Assembly: GCF_042646425.1 (NCBI RefSeq)
Contig: NZ_JBHRTR010000025.1
Coordinates: 62,001 to 126,000 of the forward strand
Direction of reading: 5' to 3'
Source: Marinibaculum pumilum
GTDB taxonomy: Bacteria > Pseudomonadota > Alphaproteobacteria > Ferrovibrionales > Ferrovibrionaceae
Length of the DNA stretch: 64,000 bases
Of the stretch, positions 40,517 to 49,605 are shown piece by piece; position 1 is the stretch's first letter, and each line of letters starts with the position of its first letter. The notes beneath the pieces were generated by a model. That model did not search any database. It was not told the DNA's origin and saw only the letters and a list, made by a program, of their open reading frames with translations. A program made the translations under genes and the position numbers.

Positions 40517-41830
40517 TCAGCCCAGGATCTGCTGCAGTTCGGCGTAGCCCTGCTCGAGCTGCGCCTGTTCCCTCACCCCCTGGGTCAGGAAGGCTTCCAG
40601 CCGGTCGCGATAGGCGATCGCCTCGTCGACCTCCGGGTTGGAGCCGCGGCGATAGGCGCCGATGCGGATCATGTCGGCCATGTCCTCGTAGGTCGCCATC
40701 AGCCGGCGCGCCCGGCCGACCAGGACGTTCTCGTCGTCGGAATTGCAGCCCGGCAGGGCGCGGGAGACGGAGCGCAGGATGTTGATCGCCGGGAAGCGGC
40801 CGCGCTCGGCGATCGATCGGTCCAGCGTGATATGGCCGTCCAGGATGCCGCGGACCGCGTCGGAGATCGGCTCGTTATGGTCGTCGCCCTCCACCAGCAC
40901 CGAGAACAGGCCGGTGATCGAGCCGCCGCCCATGCCGGGCCCGGCGCGTTCCAGCAGGCGCGGCAGCTCGGAAAAGACCGTCGGCGGATAGCCGCGGGTC
41001 GCCGGCGGCTCGCCGCCCGCCAGGCCGATCTCGCGCTGTGCCTGGGCGAAGCGGGTGACGCTGTCCATCAGACAGAGCACGTCCAGCCCCTGGTCGCGGA
41101 AGAATTCCGCCACCGTCATCGTCATGAACGCCGCCTGCCGCCGCAGCAGCGCCGATTCGTCGGAGGTGGCGACCACCACCACGCTGCGCGCCAGCCCTTC
41201 CGGCCCCAGGGTGTCGGCCAGGAAGTCCTGCACCTCGCGCCCGCGCTCGCCGATCAGGCCGATGACGATGATGTCGGCGCCGGAATAGCGCGCCAGCATC
41301 GACATCAGCATCGACTTGCCGACGCCGGAGCCGGCGAAGATGCCCATCCGCTGGCCGCGGCAGCAGGTGACGAAGGTGTTCAGCGCGCGGATTCCCAGGT
41401 CGATCTTCGCGCCCATCCGGTCGCGCATCTCCGCCGGCGGCGGGTCGCCATGCACCAGGTAGGGACGCGGGCCGGTGGCCAGCGGCGGCCCGCCGTCGCG
41501 CGCATGGCCGGTGCCGGACACCACCCGCCCCAGCCAGGCCATGTCGGGAGAGACGGCGGCATCCTGCTGCACCAGCCGCGCCTCGCTGCCGACCCCGACC
41601 CCGGTCAGCCCGCCGAACGGAAGGGCCAGGGCGCGGTCGCCGCGGAAGCCCACCACCTCGCAGGACACCGGCTCCGCCCCCCGGCGGGCCACGGTGAGCC
41701 GCGCGCCGATGCCCAGGAAACGGCCGATGCCGGCGATTTCCAGCAGCAGGCCCTGCACTGCGGCCACGCGGCCGGTCAGCCGCAGCGGTGCGATCCGTCC
41801 GATATCGTCGGCCAGCCGGTCCAGGCTCAT
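40517..41830 (-). CDS. fliI: Flagellum-specific ATPase FliI
   Basis: 437 residues of the FliI/YscN type III secretion ATPase family. Walker A is FAGSGVGKS (165-173), preceded by RGQRMGIF; IGLIGERGREVQDFL, the Walker B region LDVLCLMDSVTRFAQAQREI and the signature VLVEGDDHNEPISDAVRG-type segment follow. It drives export of flagellar substrates with FliH and FliJ. The ATG follows GCAGGAGG. The promoter region (140 bases) is shared with ctrA and contains several TTAA motifs. Confidence 0.96.
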   Translation of the reverse strand: MSLDRLADDIGRIAPLRLTGRVAAVQGLLLEIAGIGRFLGIGARLTVARRGAEPVSCEVVGFRGDRALALPFGGLTGVGVGSEARLVQQDAAVSPDMAWLGRVVSGTGHARDGGPPLATGPRPYLVHGDPPPAEMRDRMGAKIDLGIRALNTFVTCCRGQRMGIFAGSGVGKSMLMSMLARYSGADIIVIGLIGERGREVQDFLADTLGPEGLARSVVVVATSDESALLRRQAAFMTMTVAEFFRDQGLDVLCLMDSVTRFAQAQREIGLAGGEPPATRGYPPTVFSELPRLLERAGPGMGGGSITGLFSVLVEGDDHNEPISDAVRGILDGHITLDRSIAERGRFPAINILRSVSRALPGCNSDDENVLVGRARRLMATYEDMADMIRIGAYRRGSNPEVDEAIAYRDRLEAFLTQGVREQAQLEQGYAELQQILG

Positions 41831-41911
41831 CGGGGGCCTCCTGCCAGGAAAGCACCGGCGCCTGCCGCCGGTGCGATCGCATCATTCTGAACGACAGGGC
41901 TTAGTGCGATG

Positions 41912-41935
41912 TTAACCAATTGCGTTAATACTTAA
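41912..41935. promoter_or_regulatory. TTAA cluster in the fliI-ctrA divergent promoter, candidate CtrA sites
   Basis: TTAA occurs at 41912-41915, 41925-41928 and 41932-41935, in otherwise GC-rich DNA. The first reads GTTAACCAA, close to the CtrA half-site TTAACCAT. None of the pairs has the ideal TTAA-N7-TTAA spacing (they are N9 and N3), so autoregulation through half-sites is an inference. Confidence 0.5.
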
Positions 41936-41970
41936 GGCATAGCGAAGACGGCATCCTGGGGGAAACACCA

Positions 41971-42660
41971 ATGCGCATTCTCCTCGTTGAAGACGATCGG
42001 GCCCTTGCAACCAGCGTCGAACTCATCCTGAAAGCCGAGAACGCCGCTGTCGATACCACCGACCTGGGTGAGGAGGGGCTCGATCTCGGGCGGCTCTACG
42101 ACTACGACCTGATCATCCTGGACCTGAACCTGCCGGACCTGAACGGCTATGACGTGCTGCGCCGCCTGCGCTCGGCACGAATCGACACGCCGGTGCTGAT
42201 CCTGTCCGGCATGTCGGAGCCGGACAAGAAGGTGAAGGGCCTGGGCTACGGGGCGGACGACTATCTCACCAAGCCGTTCAACAAGGACGAGCTGGTGGCC
42301 CGCGTCCGCGCCATCGTCCGCCGCGCCCGCGGCCATTCCGAGTCCGTGATCCGGGTCGGCAACATCACCGTCGACCTGAATGCCAAGTCGGTGGAGGTCG
42401 GCGGCCGCGACGTGCATCTGACGGGCAAGGAATATGCGATGCTCGAGCTGCTTTCGATGCGCAAGGGCACGACCCTGACCAAGGAGATGTTCCTGAACCA
42501 TCTCTATGGCGGCATCGACGAGCCGGAGCTGAAGATCATCGACGTCTTCGTCTGCAAGCTGCGCAAGAAGCTCGCCCAGGCCAATGCCGGCGAACATTAT
42601 ATCGAGACCGTCTGGGGCCGTGGCTACGTGATGCGCGACCCCCGCACCGCGGCCGCCTGA
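41971..42660 (+). CDS. ctrA: Cell-cycle response regulator CtrA
   Basis: 229 residues. OmpR-type response regulator with phospho-acceptor Asp51 in IILDLNLPDLNGYDV and Lys101 in YLTKPFNKDELVARV; the DNA-binding domain holds VGGRDVHLTGKEYAMLELLS, KGTTLTKEMFLNHLYGG and VWGRGYVMRD. The sequence is very close to alphaproteobacterial CtrA throughout, and the C-terminus ends in Ala-Ala, the ClpXP degron known in Caulobacter. It controls division, flagellar and chemotaxis genes. ChpT, its phosphate donor, is at 61681. Divergent from fliI, as a flagellar target would be. Confidence 0.95.
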   Translation: MRILLVEDDRALATSVELILKAENAAVDTTDLGEEGLDLGRLYDYDLIILDLNLPDLNGYDVLRRLRSARIDTPVLILSGMSEPDKKVKGLGYGADDYLTKPFNKDELVARVRAIVRRARGHSESVIRVGNITVDLNAKSVEVGGRDVHLTGKEYAMLELLSMRKGTTLTKEMFLNHLYGGIDEPELKIIDVFVCKLRKKLAQANAGEHYIETVWGRGYVMRDPRTAAA

Positions 42661-42681
42661 GCGACCGCCGGTACAGCGATA

Positions 42682-42710
42682 CAGGCCCCGCGGCAGCGCC
42701 GCGCGGCCTG
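42682..42710. terminator. Bidirectional hairpin between ctrA and the converging SDR gene
   Basis: CAGGCCCCGCGGC (42682-42694) pairs with GCCGCGCGGCCTG (42698-42710) over 13 positions with one C-C mismatch and a 3-base loop. It lies 22 bases after the ctrA stop and 30 bases from the end of the SDR gene, a good place for a shared terminator. There is no T-tract. Confidence 0.55.
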
Positions 42711-42739
42711 CGCCGTCAGTCCGGTCCCGTCAAGTCCCG

Positions 42740-43456
42740 TCAGTGCCCCCCGTCCAGCGGGATCAGGGCGCCGTGCACCGCATCCCCGTCGGCATGCGCC
42801 AGGAAGGTCAGGGTGCGGGCGATCTGTTCCGGCCGGACCCACTGGCCGGGATCGGCATCGGGCATCGCCGACCGGTTGGCCGGCGTGTCGATGACGCTGG
42901 GCAGCACGCAATTGGCGCGGACGCCGCTGCCGCGCAGTTCCGACGCCAGGCTTTCCGTCAGCCGCATCACCGCCGACTTGGACACGCAGTAGGCGCCCAT
43001 CTGCGCCTTGCCGGACAGGGCGGCCAGCGCGCCGATCGTCAGGATGCAGCCCTGCCCCGCCTTCCGCATGCCCGGCACTACCGCGCGGATCGCATGCAGG
43101 GCGGTGAAGAAGTTCATCTCCATCATCCGGCGATGCTCCGCCGGATCCTCCTCCTCCACCTGCGGGCCCATGCCGAAGCCGCCGGCGATGCAGGCCAGGA
43201 CCCGCACCGGCGTTCCCGCCGCATCGCTCAGGTCCGCCACCGCCGCGGCGGTGGCATCGGCATCTGAGAGGTCGACGGCGACCTTGCGGATATCGCCACC
43301 CGGAAAGGCCGCCTCCAGCGCCGCGGCATCGCGGTCCAGCGCGGCAACGTCATCGCCGCGCGCGGCGAACGCGGCACAGACCGCCCGGCCCAGCGCACCG
43401 GCCGCGCCGGTCACCAGCACCAGCCCTCCCGCTTCCCCGCTCCTGCCTTCTGCCAT
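42740..43456 (-). CDS. SDR family oxidoreductase of the acyl-CoA island
   Basis: 238 residues from ATG 43456, chosen for AGGAGG 7 bases ahead; a longer frame to 43519 would enter the operator. Cofactor motif VTGAAGALGRAV near 12-23, Ser in LTIGALAALSG and the Tyr/Lys pair in MGAYCVSKSAVMRL are classical SDR features; the end is HGALIPLDGGH. It is divergent from a CoA-transferase gene and shares with it a promoter region carrying the 29-bp palindrome. It may oxidise a hydroxyacyl intermediate; substrate not visible. Confidence 0.86.
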   Translation of the reverse strand: MAEGRSGEAGGLVLVTGAAGALGRAVCAAFAARGDDVAALDRDAAALEAAFPGGDIRKVAVDLSDADATAAAVADLSDAAGTPVRVLACIAGGFGMGPQVEEEDPAEHRRMMEMNFFTALHAIRAVVPGMRKAGQGCILTIGALAALSGKAQMGAYCVSKSAVMRLTESLASELRGSGVRANCVLPSVIDTPANRSAMPDADPGQWVRPEQIARTLTFLAHADGDAVHGALIPLDGGH

Positions 43457-43519
43457 GGCCTGTCCTCCTTGCATTGACGTTCCGGTCAGCGATGTGCCCG
43501 ATCCACTGGCTTGTCGCAA

Positions 43520-43548
43520 AAAATGATTGATGGGTCATAAATCATTTT
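43520..43548. promoter_or_regulatory. 29-bp palindromic operator, copy 1 of 2
   Basis: AAAATGATT (43520-43528) and AATCATTTT (43540-43548) are perfect 9-base arms around an 11-base spacer. It lies between the divergent SDR and CoA-transferase genes. The same arms and spacer length recur at 55572-55600 ahead of the amidohydrolase-TRAP operon. The likely binder is the TetR protein encoded at 46505. Confidence 0.82.
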
Positions 43549-43625
43549 ATTTGTCGGCGGCACCCCCCGCCGGTATGATCCGCGCCATCGAGCGGCCGCA
43601 AAGGACCCGCCACGGGGAAGGAAGC

Positions 43626-44921
43626 ATGAGCCAGGACACCGAACGCCCGACATTGCCGCCGGCCGCGCCGCGCTCCGCCTCTGCGCCCGCGCCGCTTTCG
43701 GGGATCCGGGTCGCGGACTTCACCCATTTCATCGCCGGTCCCTACTGCACCCAGATCCTGGCCGATCTGGGCGCCGAAGTCATAAAGATCGAGGGGCTGG
43801 GCGGCGACGGCTTCCGCCACTATCCGCCCAGCCTGGATGGCGAGAGCCTGCCCTACCTCTGGACCAACAGGAACAAGTCCAGCGTGGCGCTGGACCTGAA
43901 GAGCGCCGGCGGCCGCCAGATCGCGCAGGAGATCGCCGACCGCGCCGACGTGCTGGTCGAGAACTTCTCCACCGGGGTGATGGCCCGCCTGGGCCTGGAC
44001 TACGACACCCTCTCCGCCCGCAATCCCGGCCTGGTCTACTGCACCATCTCCGCCTATGGCCGCGAGGGACCAGCCGCGGGCCGCATCGGCTTCGACCCGA
44101 TCGCCCAGGCGGAGAGCGGCTTCATGTCGATGAACGGCTTTCCCGACCAGCCGGCGGTCCGGGCCGGCCCGTCGATCATGGACATGTCGACGGCGATGAT
44201 GGCCAGCAATGCCATCATGGCCGCCCTGATCGCGAGGCAGCGCGACGGCAGGGGCCAGCTTGTCGAGGCGACCCTGATCGAGACAGCGGTCAGCATGCTG
44301 GGCAATTTCTCGATGGCGCATCTGGGGACCGGGCAGATCCCCACCCGCTTCGGCAATACCCAGCCCACCGCCTGCCCGGTCGGCACCTTCGAAACCCGTA
44401 CCGGGCCGATCTACCTGGCCTGCGCCAATGACCGCACCTTCCAGCGGCTGGCCACCGACGTGCTGGGCCGGCCCGACCTGCCGGCAGACCCGCGCTTCGC
44501 GACCAGTGCCGCCCGGCGCGACAACCGTGCCGTCCTGATGCCGATCGTGGCGGAGGCGCTGGCCGCGGGCGAACGCGACGGCCTGCTGAAGCGCATGCAC
44601 GATGCCGGCGTGCCCGCCGGCGCGATCCGCACCGTGGCGGAAGCCCTGGCGGCGCCGGAGATCGCCGCACGCGGGCTGCTGAGCGAGATCCCGCATCCGC
44701 GGCTGGGCAGCATCCCGAATGTCGGCCTGCCGGCCCGCCTGCACCGAACCCCGGCGGTTGCCCCTGTCGCGGCGCCCGAGCTGGGCGCCCAGACCATGCA
44801 GGTGCTGACCGGGCTGCTGGGCTATGACGAGGCCCGGATCGACTCAGCTGCCGCCGCCGGCGCCTTCGGCGATGCAGCCGCCGATGCGCCCGAGCCTCCG
44901 GCAGAGGCGGTATCGCGGTGA
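43626..44921 (+). CDS. CaiB/BaiF family III CoA-transferase
   Basis: 431 residues from ATG 43626 (GGGGAAGGAAGC upstream). Family III signature: GIRVADFTHFIAGPYCTQIL, ADLGAEVIKIEGLGGDGFRH, LWTNRNKSSVALDLKS, and VENFSTGVMARLGLDYDTL, in which the catalytic Asp (of the type aspartyl-CoA) is expected near the AGPS/MDMSTA segment (GPSIMDMSTAMM). It moves CoA between carboxylic acids without ATP. It overlaps the next gene by 4 bases (GTGA). Substrates unknown; context suggests that it activates an acid for the carboxyltransferase or for the second CaiB pathway branch. Confidence 0.88.
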   Translation: MSQDTERPTLPPAAPRSASAPAPLSGIRVADFTHFIAGPYCTQILADLGAEVIKIEGLGGDGFRHYPPSLDGESLPYLWTNRNKSSVALDLKSAGGRQIAQEIADRADVLVENFSTGVMARLGLDYDTLSARNPGLVYCTISAYGREGPAAGRIGFDPIAQAESGFMSMNGFPDQPAVRAGPSIMDMSTAMMASNAIMAALIARQRDGRGQLVEATLIETAVSMLGNFSMAHLGTGQIPTRFGNTQPTACPVGTFETRTGPIYLACANDRTFQRLATDVLGRPDLPADPRFATSAARRDNRAVLMPIVAEALAAGERDGLLKRMHDAGVPAGAIRTVAEALAAPEIAARGLLSEIPHPRLGSIPNVGLPARLHRTPAVAPVAAPELGAQTMQVLTGLLGYDEARIDSAAAAGAFGDAAADAPEPPAEAVSR

Positions 44922-46498
44922 GCGGCGAAGCGCCCCAGTCGCCGGCCATGACAGACCTGCTGGCGCAATTGAGTGCCGGCCGGGACGCGCTGACCGATGC
45001 GGCAAGGCCCGAGGCGGTCGCCCGGCAGGAACGGCGGGGCAAGCAGACCGCCCGCCAGCGCATCGCCGCCCTTGCCGACCCGGACAGCTTTCGCGAGGTC
45101 GGCAGCCTGGTGCGGCCGCTGCAGCATGGCGATGCCGAGCTGGTCGCCCCCGCCGACGGGCTGATCACCGGTACCGCCCGGATCGACGGCCGGCCGGTGA
45201 TGCTCTGCGTCTCCGACTACACCGCGCTGGGCGGCAGCATCGGCCATGTCGGGCGCCAGAAGATGCTCCGCGCCATGCGCCGCGCCGGCGATTCCGGCAT
45301 GCCCTTCATCATGCTGCATGACGGCGGCGGCCACCGCATCCAGGACGGCCAGGATTCCCGCACCTTCGCGCAGGGCACCCCGGTCTTCGACCTGTTCGCG
45401 GAGCTCTCGGGCTGGGTGCCCGTGATCGCGGCAATCATGGGCCCCGCCTTTGCCGGGCCGACGAACTATTCGGCCATGGCCGACTTCGTCGTCATGGTGC
45501 GCGAACGCTCCGCCCTGGGGATGGCCGGACCGGCCCTGGTGAAGGCGGCGATCGGCGAGGAGATCGACATCGAGGCGCTGGGCGGCGCCAGGATGCATGC
45601 CGATACCTCCGGCATCGCGCACCTGGCCGTCCCGGACGAGGAAGCCTGCCTCGCGGCAATCCGCAGCTACCTCTCCTACCTGCCCTCGAATGCAGGCCAG
45701 GCGGCGCCGCAGGCCGCCTGCGACGATCCGGCCGACCGGCGGGACGAGGCATTGCTGACCCTGGTGCCGGCCAACCTGCGGCGGGGCTACGACGTGCGGC
45801 CGGTGATCGAGGCGGTCGCCGACCGCCACAGCGTCATGGAGATCCGCCCGACCTGGGCGAAGAACATCGTCGTCTGCTTCGCCCGCCTGGGCGGACGACC
45901 GGTCGGCTTCATCGCCAACCAGCCGAAGATCACGGCCGGCATGATCGACACCCCGGCCTGCGAGAAGGCGGCCCATTTCATCGCCGTCTGCGACGCCTTC
46001 GGCCTGCCGCTGGTCTACCTGATCGACGTGCCGGGCAATGTCGTCGGCTCGGCCGCGGAACGGTCGGGGCTGGGCCGGCGCAGCGCCCGCATGCTCTACG
46101 AACTGGGCTGTGCGACGGTGCCGCGCCTCAGCGTGGTGCTGCGCCGCGGCTATGGCGGCGCCTTCATCATGATGAACGGCGGGCAGCCGAGCTTCGGCGC
46201 CGAGGCGAGCTTCATCTGGCCGACGGCGGAGATCTGCGCGATGTCGGTGGAGGGTGCGGTCGATGTCGCCTATCGCGGCGATTACGAGGCCGCCCCCGAC
46301 CCGCAGGCGCGGCGGCAGGAGCTGATCGCCGAGAGCCGCTCACGGCTGGGCGCGTTGCGGGCGGCGGAGCATTTCCACATCGACGAGGTGATCGACCCGC
46401 GCGACACCCGGGCCTGCCTGATCCGTGCGCTGGAGGATGCGCCGGCGCGGCGGCGTCCGAAGGGCTATGCCCGGCACCGCTCCATCTCGCCCATCTGA
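44918..46498 (+). CDS. Acyl-CoA carboxylase carboxyltransferase (beta) subunit, no alpha subunit nearby
   Basis: 526 residues of the PccB/MccB-type carboxyltransferase family with both crotonase-like halves. N-half: GKQTARQRIAALADPDSF, DYTALGGSIGHVGRQKMLRA, and IMLHDGGGHRIQDGQDS; C-half: GFIANQPKITAGMIDTPACE, IDVPGNVVGSAAERSGLGR, LRRGYGGAFIMMNGG. Such subunits transfer CO2 from carboxybiotin to an acyl-CoA, or in some cases decarboxylate malonyl-type CoAs. No biotin carboxylase or biotin carrier gene lies in the window. It starts with GTG inside the CoA-transferase stop. It converges on the TetR gene with 6 bases between. Confidence 0.85.
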   Translation: MSGEAPQSPAMTDLLAQLSAGRDALTDAARPEAVARQERRGKQTARQRIAALADPDSFREVGSLVRPLQHGDAELVAPADGLITGTARIDGRPVMLCVSDYTALGGSIGHVGRQKMLRAMRRAGDSGMPFIMLHDGGGHRIQDGQDSRTFAQGTPVFDLFAELSGWVPVIAAIMGPAFAGPTNYSAMADFVVMVRERSALGMAGPALVKAAIGEEIDIEALGGARMHADTSGIAHLAVPDEEACLAAIRSYLSYLPSNAGQAAPQAACDDPADRRDEALLTLVPANLRRGYDVRPVIEAVADRHSVMEIRPTWAKNIVVCFARLGGRPVGFIANQPKITAGMIDTPACEKAAHFIAVCDAFGLPLVYLIDVPGNVVGSAAERSGLGRRSARMLYELGCATVPRLSVVLRRGYGGAFIMMNGGQPSFGAEASFIWPTAEICAMSVEGAVDVAYRGDYEAAPDPQARRQELIAESRSRLGALRAAEHFHIDEVIDPRDTRACLIRALEDAPARRRPKGYARHRSISPI

Positions 46499-46504
46499 GC
46501 ACCC

Positions 46505-47185
46505 TCAGTCTCCCGCGACGGTGCGCCTGGTGCGGGGGCGGGCTGCGGTATCGCCTTCCGCTGCCGGCACCTTCTCCGCCGCCGCGCCGATGCCCCGACT
46601 GACGAACCGCATATAGGCGGAGATCACCCAGTCCGGCACCTTCGCGCTGCCGTCGCCGCCCTCGCCATACTGGTGGTAGAGGTAGGTGCGGGCCGCCAGC
46701 ATGATCTGGGTCAGGACGCCGAGCTCGCGCTCGCTGTAGCCCTGTACCTCGCCGTTGCGCCAGGCGGCGGTGATGCTGTCCAGGAAGCGCCCGGTCCGGT
46801 TTGCGGTATAGCGCTCATAGGCGATGGGCGAGGCGGCCTGCGCCTCCGTGAAAATCCGGAAATAGGACGGGTTCCGGGCGACATAATCGAAGAAGGCCCG
46901 CATGCCGCGTTCCTCCATGGTCAGGAAGTCCTCCGGCTCCCCCACCTGGTCGCGGATGAAGGCCAGGGCCTCCTGCCCGACCTCCGGCAGCAGCTGGTCG
47001 AACAGGTCCTGGCGGGATTCGAAATACAGGTAGAAGGTGCCGTGGGCCAGGCCGGCGCGCTCCACGATCCGCGAGATCGAGGCATCGCCATAGCCATGTT
47101 CGCCAACCACTTCCGCGGCCGCCCGCATCAGCCGCCGGCGGTTCTCCACCGCCTTCTGCGCGCGGGTCAGTCTCGGTTTCTTCAT
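46505..47185 (-). CDS. TetR family regulator of the acyl-CoA island
   Basis: 226 residues. Helix-turn-helix RRRLMRAAAEVVGEHGYGDA, SISRIVERAGLAHGTFYLYF near 17-56. The ligand domain is long and hydrophobic (FFDYVARNPSYFRIFTEAQA; LGVLTQIMLAARTYLYHQYG), the form common in regulators of fatty-acid and aromatic-CoA degradation, which bind acyl-CoAs. It overlaps the CaiB gene upstream by 4 bases (ATGA), so it is the last gene of the amidohydrolase-TRAP operon. The paired 29-bp palindromes at the two operon promoters are its probable sites. Confidence 0.88.
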   Translation of the reverse strand: MKKPRLTRAQKAVENRRRLMRAAAEVVGEHGYGDASISRIVERAGLAHGTFYLYFESRQDLFDQLLPEVGQEALAFIRDQVGEPEDFLTMEERGMRAFFDYVARNPSYFRIFTEAQAASPIAYERYTANRTGRFLDSITAAWRNGEVQGYSERELGVLTQIMLAARTYLYHQYGEGGDGSAKVPDWVISAYMRFVSRGIGAAAEKVPAAEGDTAARPRTRRTVAGD

Positions 47186-48297
47186 CGCCGCCCCTCTGCC
47201 GCCCCGCCGGCCGCCTGCAATCCGTCGCGCGCGCCCAGTTCCGGCGCGGCTTCATCGGCCGGGCCGGCGAACTGCGGCGCCAGCGGCAGCGGGATCGCCG
47301 GCATGCCGTCCACCGCCTGCCGGCCAGCGCCGTTCGCCGCCACCGCCTCCGCCAGGTCCGGCGCCAGGTTGCAGCATAGATCCCTGTCGCCGAACAGGGC
47401 GAGCCAGTCCGCGGCATCGCGCTCCGCCAGCCGCGACGCCACCGCGGCGGCAACCTCCTCCGGCGCCTCCGCATCCCGCCCCGGCGGCAGGTCGAGGCCT
47501 ATGGCGTCCAGGAAATTCTGCCAGAACCGGTCCTCCAGTGCCGCCACGGCGAGGTACCGGCCATCGCGTGCGGCATAGACCCGGTAGCGCGGCGAGCCGC
47601 CGGTATGCCGACCGCCGCCGGGCTGCGGCCATTGCCCGGTCATCGCCCCCTGGATGGCGTTCCAGAAGGTGAAGACCTCGACATTCCGGCTCATCGCGAT
47701 GTCCAGGAACTGCCCCCGTCCGCTGGCCTGGCGCTGCATCAGCGCCAGCAGGATGCTCATCACCGCAGGGTAGCTGCCGCCGGCGATATCGCCCAGCAGG
47801 ACCGGCGGCAGGCCGGGCCGGCCGTCCGGCCCGGGCGGCGCGGATCCCACAAGTCCTGCCGCCGCCTGGTAGTTCAGGTCATGAGCGGCGGTCATCGAGC
47901 GCGGATCCGCCTGGCCGTAGCCTGTCACCGCACAGTAGATCAGGCGGGGATGGCGGGCGGACAGCTCCGCCCAGCCCAGGCCCAGGCGCGCCATCACGCC
48001 GGGCCGGAACTGCTCCACCAGCACATCGGCGCCGGCCAGCATCTCCTCCAGCGCCGCGCGGTCGGGCTCCGCCTTCAGGTCCAGGGCGACGCTCTCCTTG
48101 CCGCGGTTGAGCCATTGGAAATGCACCGACATGCCGTCCCGGCGCGGCGCGAAGGCCCGCAGTTCGTCGCCATGCGGCGGCCGCTCCACCTTGATCACCC
48201 GGGCACCGGCCTGGGCCAGCATCAGGGTCGCCAGCGGCCCCGGCAGGCGGGTGGAGAAGTCCAGCACGGTCACGCCATGCAGGGGAGGAATCGTCAT
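47182..48297 (-). CDS. CaiB/BaiF family III CoA-transferase (second copy)
   Basis: 371 residues, shorter than the first copy. Signature segments: GVTVLDFSTRLPGPLATLML, AGARVIKVERPPHGDELRAF, FQWLNRGKESVALDLKAEPD, VLVEQFRPGVMARLGLGWAE, and LIYCAVTGYGQ. The Leu-Pro-Gly-Pro opening (FSTRLPGPLATLML) is like that of alpha-methylacyl-CoA racemase and succinyl-type transferases of this family, so either a racemase or a transferase is possible. Start ATG with GGGAG upstream. It lies 12 bases after the dctM-like gene. Confidence 0.86.
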   Translation of the reverse strand: MTIPPLHGVTVLDFSTRLPGPLATLMLAQAGARVIKVERPPHGDELRAFAPRRDGMSVHFQWLNRGKESVALDLKAEPDRAALEEMLAGADVLVEQFRPGVMARLGLGWAELSARHPRLIYCAVTGYGQADPRSMTAAHDLNYQAAAGLVGSAPPGPDGRPGLPPVLLGDIAGGSYPAVMSILLALMQRQASGRGQFLDIAMSRNVEVFTFWNAIQGAMTGQWPQPGGGRHTGGSPRYRVYAARDGRYLAVAALEDRFWQNFLDAIGLDLPPGRDAEAPEEVAAAVASRLAERDAADWLALFGDRDLCCNLAPDLAEAVAANGAGRQAVDGMPAIPLPLAPQFAGPADEAAPELGARDGLQAAGGAAEGRR

Positions 48298-48309
48298 TTT
48301 TGCTCCCAG

Positions 48310-49605
48310 CTAGTTCATCGTCTGGGGCAGCCAGAGCACAAGTTCCGGGAAGATGGTCAGCAGGGCGATGGCGACGAGATGGGCGAGGACATGCGGCGCC
48401 ACGCCGCGGAACACCTCTCCCACCGGTTGTTCGGTGACCCGGGCCACGACGAAGACGTTCAGGCCCACGGGCGGGGTCACCAGCCCGACCTCGCCGATCA
48501 CGATGATCATCACCCCGAACCAGATCGGGTCGTAGCCCAAGGCGGTCACCAGCGGCAGCACGATCGGCACCGTCAGCACCAGGATCGCCGCCAGGTCCAG
48601 GAAGCAGCCCAGCACCAGGTAGATCAGGTAGATGACGATCAGCACGCCCCAGGGCGGCAGGCCCAGGCCGGTCACCCAGGCGACCAGGTCGTCGGTCACG
48701 CTGGTCAGCACCAGGAAGTAGGCCAGGACATGCGCCGCCATCACCACCAGCAGCACCATGCAGGTGGTCTTTCCCGCCTGATAGGCGGCGTTCATCATGC
48801 CCGCGCCGGTGATCCGCCCCATCACGAGCGCGATGGCGAAGGCGCCCAGCGCCCCCAGGGCGGAGGCCTCCGTCGGGGTGGCGACGCCGGAATAGATCAT
48901 CCCGGTGACGCCCATGAACAGGAACACCATCGGCCCGGCGACCCGCAGGGCGGCGATCCGCTGGCCCATGGAATAGTGCTGGATCCGGGGCGCCCGGGCC
49001 GGATCGATGCGGACGAGAATCAGCACCGTGGCGATGATCGTCAGGGCCACCAGGATGCCGGGGATCACGCCGCCCACGAACATCGCGCCGATGCTGACAT
49101 CCGCGATCAGCCCGTACAGCACCATCGCCACGCTGGGCGGGATCAGCATCGCCAGGGTGCCGGAGATCGCCACCACGCCATAGCTGAGCCGCGGCTCGTA
49201 GCCTTCCCGCAGCATCGCCGGCACCGAGGTCGCCGACAGGGTGGCGGCGGCGGCGGTGCTGGAGCCGGAAATCGCGCCGAAACCGGCGCCGGCCAGGGCG
49301 GCGGCGATCGCCAGCCCGCCCGGCGCGCGGCCCACCCAGGCCGCCGCGGCGCGGAAGATGCCGTCCGCGATGCCGCTGATGATCACGAACTCCGCCATCA
49401 GCAGGAACATCGGCACGGTGACGAACTCGTAGCTCGCCACGGCGGAGACCGGGGTGGTCTGCAGGATGCCCATCAGCACGTCGGGGCCGGCCACCATCCA
49501 CAGCCCCAGGGAGGCGGACAGGAAGATCGCGAAGGCGACCGGGATGCGCAGGATCAGCAGCAGGCAGAGCAGGCCCGCAACGATGGGGACGGCAAATCCG
49601 CTCAC
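48310..49605 (-). CDS. dctM: TRAP transporter large permease (DctM family)
   Basis: 431 residues with about 12 membrane segments, the standard DctM length. Landmarks: IPVAFAIFLSASLGLWMVAG, EFVTVPMFLLMAEFVIISG, GAISGSSTAAAATLSATSVP (the family GSSxA motif), GTLAMLIPPSVAMVLYGL and LDLAAILVLTVPIVLPLV. It forms the sodium-driven channel of the transporter. It begins with GTG overlapping the DctQ stop codon. With DctQ and DctP it makes a full TRAP system in one operon. Confidence 0.94.
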   Translation of the reverse strand: MSGFAVPIVAGLLCLLLILRIPVAFAIFLSASLGLWMVAGPDVLMGILQTTPVSAVASYEFVTVPMFLLMAEFVIISGIADGIFRAAAAWVGRAPGGLAIAAALAGAGFGAISGSSTAAAATLSATSVPAMLREGYEPRLSYGVVAISGTLAMLIPPSVAMVLYGLIADVSIGAMFVGGVIPGILVALTIIATVLILVRIDPARAPRIQHYSMGQRIAALRVAGPMVFLFMGVTGMIYSGVATPTEASALGALGAFAIALVMGRITGAGMMNAAYQAGKTTCMVLLVVMAAHVLAYFLVLTSVTDDLVAWVTGLGLPPWGVLIVIYLIYLVLGCFLDLAAILVLTVPIVLPLVTALGYDPIWFGVMIIVIGEVGLVTPPVGLNVFVVARVTEQPVGEVFRGVAPHVLAHLVAIALLTIFPELVLWLPQTMN